In this document: piece by piece, positions 32,120-35,779 of the stretch | Position numbering within the stretch: the stretch's first letter is position 1 | Layout of the letters: every line of letters begins with the position of its first letter | NCBI GenBank assembly: GCA_007692585.1 | Contig: REBU01000058.1 | Location: 1 to 35,779 of the forward strand | DNA: 35,779 bases | Source of the DNA: Paracoccaceae bacterium | GTDB taxonomy: Bacteria > Pseudomonadota > Alphaproteobacteria > Rhodobacterales > Rhodobacteraceae | Reading direction: 5' to 3' | Notes under the pieces: generated by a model | Told to the model about the DNA's origin: nothing | Database searches by the model: none | Seen by the model: only the letters and a program-made list of their open reading frames with translations | Position numbers and translations under genes: made by a program

Positions 32120-32420
32120 CGCTCCGGTGTTTGCGAAACGTCCTTGCCTGGTTCATCGCGTGCCGGGCCGTCTTGCGACTGATTGACGCGCCAACAAGGA
32201 CAAAGATGACGGGTCAGACGCGCAATGTCGCGACCGTGCATTTGCTCCGGAACCTATGGCCCTCCGACCTTGCCGCGAGAGCGTGAAAAATCGGCGCTAT
32301 GGAAGTGTTTCGTTAACAGAAATCCACGATAACAGGGGCATAGGTTTGGGACGATGCGAATCCACGCCACATCGGGGCTTCCCCGCAACTATTTGGCACA
32401 ACCAACATCAGGGGTCTGCT
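32120..32420. other. Leader/promoter interval upstream of motA
   Basis: About 300 bases with no assignable gene. It holds a 26-codon open frame at 32206-32286 with AAGGA 6 bases upstream (see findings) and an AT-richer patch at about 32283-32335 that may carry the motA promoter. I searched for a full CtrA box and for a sigma-54 promoter and found neither. Confidence 0.5.
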
Positions 32421-33290
32421 GTGATTGCAATAGTCGGGATACTTGTTGTCCTCTTCATGGTATTCGGCGGTTACTTGGGGTCCGGCGGGACCATGACTAT
32501 CATTCTCAAGGCGCTTCCATTTGAAATGGTCATGATTGGCGGGGCCGCGATTGGCGCGTTTTTGCTGGGCAACGATGTTTCGACAGTCAAGGCCAGCGGT
32601 CGAGAGATAGGACGCGTCTTCAAGGGACCAAAGTGGAAACCTCAGGACTATCACGACCTTCTCTGTCTGCTTTTCGAGTTGATCTGGCTGGCGCGCCAGA
32701 ATCCAGTCGCTGTGGAGGAACATATAGAAAGCCCCGAGAGTTCCAGCATTTTTTCCAGATATCCCAAGGTCCAATCTGACCATGATGTTGTCGAACTGAT
32801 CTGTGACACTCTGCGCGCGGCGTCCATGAACTATGATGACCCCAATCAGGTCGAAGAAGTTCTGGACAAGCGCCTCTCTGCGCAAAAACACCATCAGCTC
32901 CATCCGAGTCACGCTGTTCAGATCGTTGCTGATGCGTTACCAGCGCTCGGCATTGTGGCCGCAGTTCTGGGTATTATCAAGACGATGGGCGCCATCGACC
33001 AGCCACCAGATATTCTTGGGAAAATGATTGGCGGCGCTTTGACAGGCACATTTCTGGGAGTGTTTCTCGCTTACGGATTTGTCGGGCCTATTGCAAGCCG
33101 CATGCGGGCTATCGTCGAAGAAGACGATCACTTCAATCAGTTGATCCGTGAAGTCCTGATCGCCAATCTACACGCACACCCTGCAAATATCTGTATTGAA
33201 GTCGGACGCCAGAACACGCCCCATCATCAGCGGCCAGATTTCGCAGATCTCGAAAACGCGATGCGTGAACTCAAAAAGAATGCAGCATAG
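32421..33290 (+). CDS. motA: Flagellar motor stator protein MotA
   Basis: MotA, with MotB, forms the proton-driven stator of the flagellar motor in the inner membrane. The 289-residue product starts at a GTG (32421), seven bases after AGGGG, and reads MIAIVGILVVLFMVFGGYLGSGG. The second helix region is PFEMVMIGGAAIGAFLLG. A large cytoplasmic loop (about 70-170) follows, then helices 3 and 4: ADALPALGIVAAVLGIIKTMGAID and GGALTGTFLGVFLAYGFVGPIA, containing the two conserved prolines that line the ion path. Length matches the alphaproteobacterial form. The frame is open further upstream but adds residues without similarity. The next gene starts 3 bases after the stop. motB is not in the window. 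Confidence 0.95.
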   Translation: MIAIVGILVVLFMVFGGYLGSGGTMTIILKALPFEMVMIGGAAIGAFLLGNDVSTVKASGREIGRVFKGPKWKPQDYHDLLCLLFELIWLARQNPVAVEEHIESPESSSIFSRYPKVQSDHDVVELICDTLRAASMNYDDPNQVEEVLDKRLSAQKHHQLHPSHAVQIVADALPALGIVAAVLGIIKTMGAIDQPPDILGKMIGGALTGTFLGVFLAYGFVGPIASRMRAIVEEDDHFNQLIREVLIANLHAHPANICIEVGRQNTPHHQRPDFADLENAMRELKKNAA

Positions 33291-33293
33291 ATC

Positions 33294-35576
33294 ATGATAC
33301 GCAGCGCTCTGAAAGGTTTCTTGCTAGGCTTGGGGATCTCGGTCGCCCAAGTCTCTGCACAAACGACCATCGTCCCCGTTCGCGCTGGTGAGCACGCGAA
33401 TTTCACGCGGATTGTTTTCCAGATTCCAGAAGACAATACCTGGATCTTGAGAGACAATACAACCTCAGCTGAAATCATCATCGATGGGCCACCGCTGAGG
33501 TTTGACCTCTCGCAGACTTTTTCGCGCATCCCCAGAACGAGATTGGCCCGTGTGGTCGCTGAAGATAACGTGTTGCGCCTCCAGATCGCATGCGAGTGTG
33601 ATATCCGCGCTTCGAATGATCTGCCGAATTACTTGGTCGTCGACATATCAGATTCTGCGTCACCCCGCGATACTGACCGTCAGGTTCAACGTCGCCCGGC
33701 TGAACGACCGACGCAATCCTCAATATCTGACATTTCGGGCGAGGCTAACGCGCGTCGCGCTGGGAGTGAACTCGCGCGGGCCTTGTCAGAGCAGAGCCTT
33801 CCTGAAGAAATCAGAGCCTCAGAGGAGTTCAAGAGACTTTTGCAATTCCCCCCGCCTCAGCCTATCCGTCAGACCGAAGAAAATGAGGGCGCCGTTGAAA
33901 GCCAACTTAACACTGATCCTGCACTTGTAAATGACTTAGGTCGTGTTATCGCGAGATCGGTCGCGGGCGGCAAACTACAGGCTGCTGAAGATACGAGTGC
34001 CAACCGTAATCTGAATGTCCGCAAACCAGATAGCGACTTATTTTCAAATCTTGACCTTCGAGAGCACTTTTCATCGCTTTCTGCTGGGTCCAATTCAAAC
34101 AGCGAAAGCGTCGAAGACCCCACCCGTGAGATCTGCTCTTATTTTAAAGCGATCAGTCTTGTGGATAATGCCGAACCACTGTCAAGACAGCTTGATCGAC
34201 CATCGTTTGCGCTAATCTATGATGATTTGGACCGCGTCCAGGAAACTGAAGGTATGGCAGTGATGAACCAGTTTTTGGCGAAAGGATTTGGCGCGGAGGC
34301 GAGGTCAATACTGAACATACTTGATGTTTCAGAAGGATTTAAAAATATCGTGAGATCAGTGAGCGCGCTCGTTGATCTTGAAAGGGAACGCTCGAACTTT
34401 GATTTCTCAAATTATTTGCATTGTGCGCCGGATGTGCATCTTTGGAACTTTCTTTCTTCAGAAACCCGGCTGGAGGACGACTCCTTGGCTGCGAAAGAGC
34501 TTGTCAATGCTTTTAAGCTCCTGCCCCCTAATCTAAGAGCCCACTTTGGCCCTGCAATTTCTGGCCGTTTGACGTCTTCTTTGAACAGAAGCTTCGCCGA
34601 GATAGTTCAGGTCAACATTGAAAGAATTGCTGAGCCAGCCGATCCTCGGATAAATCTTTCCAGAGCAAAGATTTTGGCGTCGGATTATAAATCAAATGAC
34701 ATTCAAAATGAAAGTATTGAGCGCTTGATATCCCCAGAGATTTCAGATGATGCGTTGATTTTCGTACTCAATCAGAGGATTGCGTCTTCTCAAGCGATTG
34801 AAGATAGCTTAATCGAGCACGCCGAAAATAGACTTTTGCCGCTGAGGAATCATGATGCTGAAGGCGAACTGGCTATATTGTTGGCCAAAGCCCATGCTCA
34901 AAGATCAGATTTTGAAAAGGCATTTGAATATATAAATAATTTCGCAGCTAAAGTTGACTACGGTAAGCTGTCGGATGCGCAAAATTTTATTCTTGGATAT
35001 CTTGCAGTTGAAGAAGATGATTTGAAGTTCATAGACAACATATTTTCTGAACGGCCTTGGTTATACCAAGGATTGGACGTCCAGAACAGAACGATGCTCG
35101 CGGAGCGCTTGCGGGAGTTGGGGTTTGAATTGCAATCTGAATTGTTAGAAGGAATTGAAAGTTCCAATCAGGAAATCAAGCTGTCTCCTGGAAGTGCTCG
35201 TGAGGATCTTGGAGATACTCATTCTTATGAGATGAGTGAGCATGGCGATCCTGAACGGAGGCATTCGACACAAGTGTTTGGAGAATTATTGCGGGATGGA
35301 ATTTCGGATGAAGCTGTTCTGGGTGAGCAAGAATTTGACGCGACAAGAGCTGACCTAGAATCTAATTCTGAAAACAGCACTGTCGGCTTGGTAGCTGAGA
35401 CAAATACCGACAGGAATATTCCCAATTTTCCGGTAGATCTGCCCAATGACGTATCAAGGCCTCAGAATGGTTTGCTGAGTAGTTCTGAACAACTTATAGC
35501 GGATAGCTCAGATCTGAGGTCGAGACTCCGCGAACTTCTCGATTCTGTCGACGGTCGGGGTGTGTCGACCCAGTGA
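33294..35576 (+). CDS. Large exported protein of unknown function, coupled to motA
   Basis: The 760-residue product has a signal peptide (MIRSALKGFLLGLGISVAQVSA, cleavage before QTT), so it is probably periplasmic or outer-membrane associated. Residues about 25-120 form a beta-rich domain with FTRIVFQIPEDNTWIL, LRFDLSQTFSRIPRTRLARV and LQIACECDIRA (C100, C102), loosely reminiscent of AMIN-type domains. A low-complexity acidic linker follows (about 120-280), then a long alpha-helical part (about 285-640) that could be helical repeats, and an acidic Ser/Asn-rich tail. It starts 3 bases after motA. By analogy with rhizobial MotC, a periplasmic motor partner, it may act on the stator, but I see no sequence similarity. 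Base composition drifts to AT-rich after about 33900, unlike the rest of the window. Confidence 0.9.
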   Translation: MIRSALKGFLLGLGISVAQVSAQTTIVPVRAGEHANFTRIVFQIPEDNTWILRDNTTSAEIIIDGPPLRFDLSQTFSRIPRTRLARVVAEDNVLRLQIACECDIRASNDLPNYLVVDISDSASPRDTDRQVQRRPAERPTQSSISDISGEANARRAGSELARALSEQSLPEEIRASEEFKRLLQFPPPQPIRQTEENEGAVESQLNTDPALVNDLGRVIARSVAGGKLQAAEDTSANRNLNVRKPDSDLFSNLDLREHFSSLSAGSNSNSESVEDPTREICSYFKAISLVDNAEPLSRQLDRPSFALIYDDLDRVQETEGMAVMNQFLAKGFGAEARSILNILDVSEGFKNIVRSVSALVDLERERSNFDFSNYLHCAPDVHLWNFLSSETRLEDDSLAAKELVNAFKLLPPNLRAHFGPAISGRLTSSLNRSFAEIVQVNIERIAEPADPRINLSRAKILASDYKSNDIQNESIERLISPEISDDALIFVLNQRIASSQAIEDSLIEHAENRLLPLRNHDAEGELAILLAKAHAQRSDFEKAFEYINNFAAKVDYGKLSDAQNFILGYLAVEEDDLKFIDNIFSERPWLYQGLDVQNRTMLAERLRELGFELQSELLEGIESSNQEIKLSPGSAREDLGDTHSYEMSEHGDPERRHSTQVFGELLRDGISDEAVLGEQEFDATRADLESNSENSTVGLVAETNTDRNIPNFPVDLPNDVSRPQNGLLSSSEQLIADSSDLRSRLRELLDSVDGRGVSTQ

Positions 35577-35590
35577 AGAGCCTATCATGA
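35577..35590. other. Short spacer after the motA-linked gene
   Basis: Fourteen bases separate the stop codon at 35574-35576 from the first IS-like end. No gene or terminator is visible. Confidence 0.4.
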
Positions 35591-35726
35591 TGAGCCGCTG
35601 CCGGTTTCGTTGACACGAAGAAAAGATGGTAAACTTCCCCTATTTAGCGAGGTGCGTCCGTAGATCTGGTGCGGCCATTTTGGTGCTTCGCGTCGCCCCC
35701 CGCTCGTGGAAACAGTCTCACGGCGG
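35591..35726 (+). mobile_element. Possible IS3-family left end or remnant
   Basis: From 35591 the sequence reads TGAGCCGCTGCCGGTTTCGT and continues with TGACACG, which resembles terminal inverted repeats of some IS3-family elements (5'-TG and a GGTTTCGT-GACAC core). No transposase frame is recognisable in the 136 bases that follow, so it may be a remnant split by the next element, or a chance resemblance. Confidence 0.25.
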
Positions 35727-35779
35727 TGACCTGCCCCCCGGTCGTCCCTCGTTCATAACGAGAGTCCTTGGGGTTGATA
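35727..35779 (+). mobile_element. Possible IS3-family element, left end, cut by window edge
   Basis: TGACCTGCCCCCCGGTCGTC starts at 35727 and is followed by CTCGTT-CAT-AACGAG (35748-35762), a small hairpin, and a purine/T-rich run to the window end. The TGACCTGCCCCC start resembles IS3-family (IS407-like) ends and the hairpin would lie before the first transposase frame. The other end and the target duplication lie outside the window, so the call rests on resemblance only. Confidence 0.3.

Noticed and set aside
31803-32156. N-terminal extension of the pseudouridine synthase frame by more than 100 codons
   Set aside because: The added part is Arg/Ser/Thr-rich, antisense to the DUF6476 gene, and the S4 domain and AGGAGG site place the start at 31802.
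32300-32330. TTAAC near motA as a CtrA site
   Set aside because: Only one half-site is present; the other half at N7 spacing does not match in either orientation.
32394-32399. TGGCAC upstream of motA as a sigma-54 -24 element
   Set aside because: No GC/TTGCA -12 element lies at the required distance.
1-35779. CRISPR array, rRNA, prophage or toxin-antitoxin module
   Set aside because: I saw no regularly spaced repeats, no rRNA signatures, no phage structural or integrase genes, and no recognisable toxin-antitoxin pair.

Overview
The window looks like chromosomal DNA from a member of the Rhodobacterales (Roseobacter/Paracoccaceae type). It is GC-rich, and several features fit that group: the order homoserine dehydrogenase-GlpX-RecJ, a MoeA carrying an extra N-terminal domain, the small DUF6476-type protein beside an RluA-family pseudouridine synthase, and a CtrA-like box. 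These are family and synteny judgements made from memory; no search was run.

Layout. Positions 1-54 hold the 5' part of a tRNA-Glu (minus). From 147 to 7080 lie minus-strand housekeeping genes: recJ, glpX, hom, then a BASS-type transporter whose gene starts 2 bases after the end of a long-chain acyl-CoA ligase gene. From 7218 to 11303 is a tight molybdenum-cofactor/formate dehydrogenase maturation operon, transcribed fdhD-mobA-mobB-moeA fusion, with three successive ATGA-type overlaps. A DUF2478 gene runs divergently from it, followed by a GNAT acetyltransferase and clpB. clpB has a possible heat-shock promoter and a clear intrinsic terminator. A membrane-anchored NYN/PIN-type protein and a convergent periplasmic gamma-glutamyltransferase follow, then a tandem universal stress protein.

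From 19188 to 24850 is a catabolic island on the plus strand. It holds a complete tripartite tricarboxylate transporter (binding protein, small and large membrane subunits), an acyl-CoA synthetase resembling the oxalate-CoA ligase branch, and a ketopantoate-reductase-family dehydrogenase. An AT-rich upstream region with nested inverted repeats may be its control region. The cluster suggests uptake, CoA activation and reduction of an unidentified carboxylic acid.

From 24903 to 32109 are a YaiI/DUF188 protein, a soluble hybrid histidine kinase with about seven PAS modules, the heat-shock sigma factor RpoH, and the RluA-family/DUF6476 pair whose start codons overlap on opposite strands. The right end (32421-35576) is the start of a flagellar motor operon: motA, then a large, AT-shifted, exported protein of unknown function. 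The last 190 bases contain two sequences that look like IS3-family ends, so the flagellar operon may be interrupted there.

I did not find a clearly new defence or mobile system. The most unusual items are the fused MoeA, the single-cysteine FdhD, the MotA-linked exported protein, the multi-PAS kinase and the shared CATG start.
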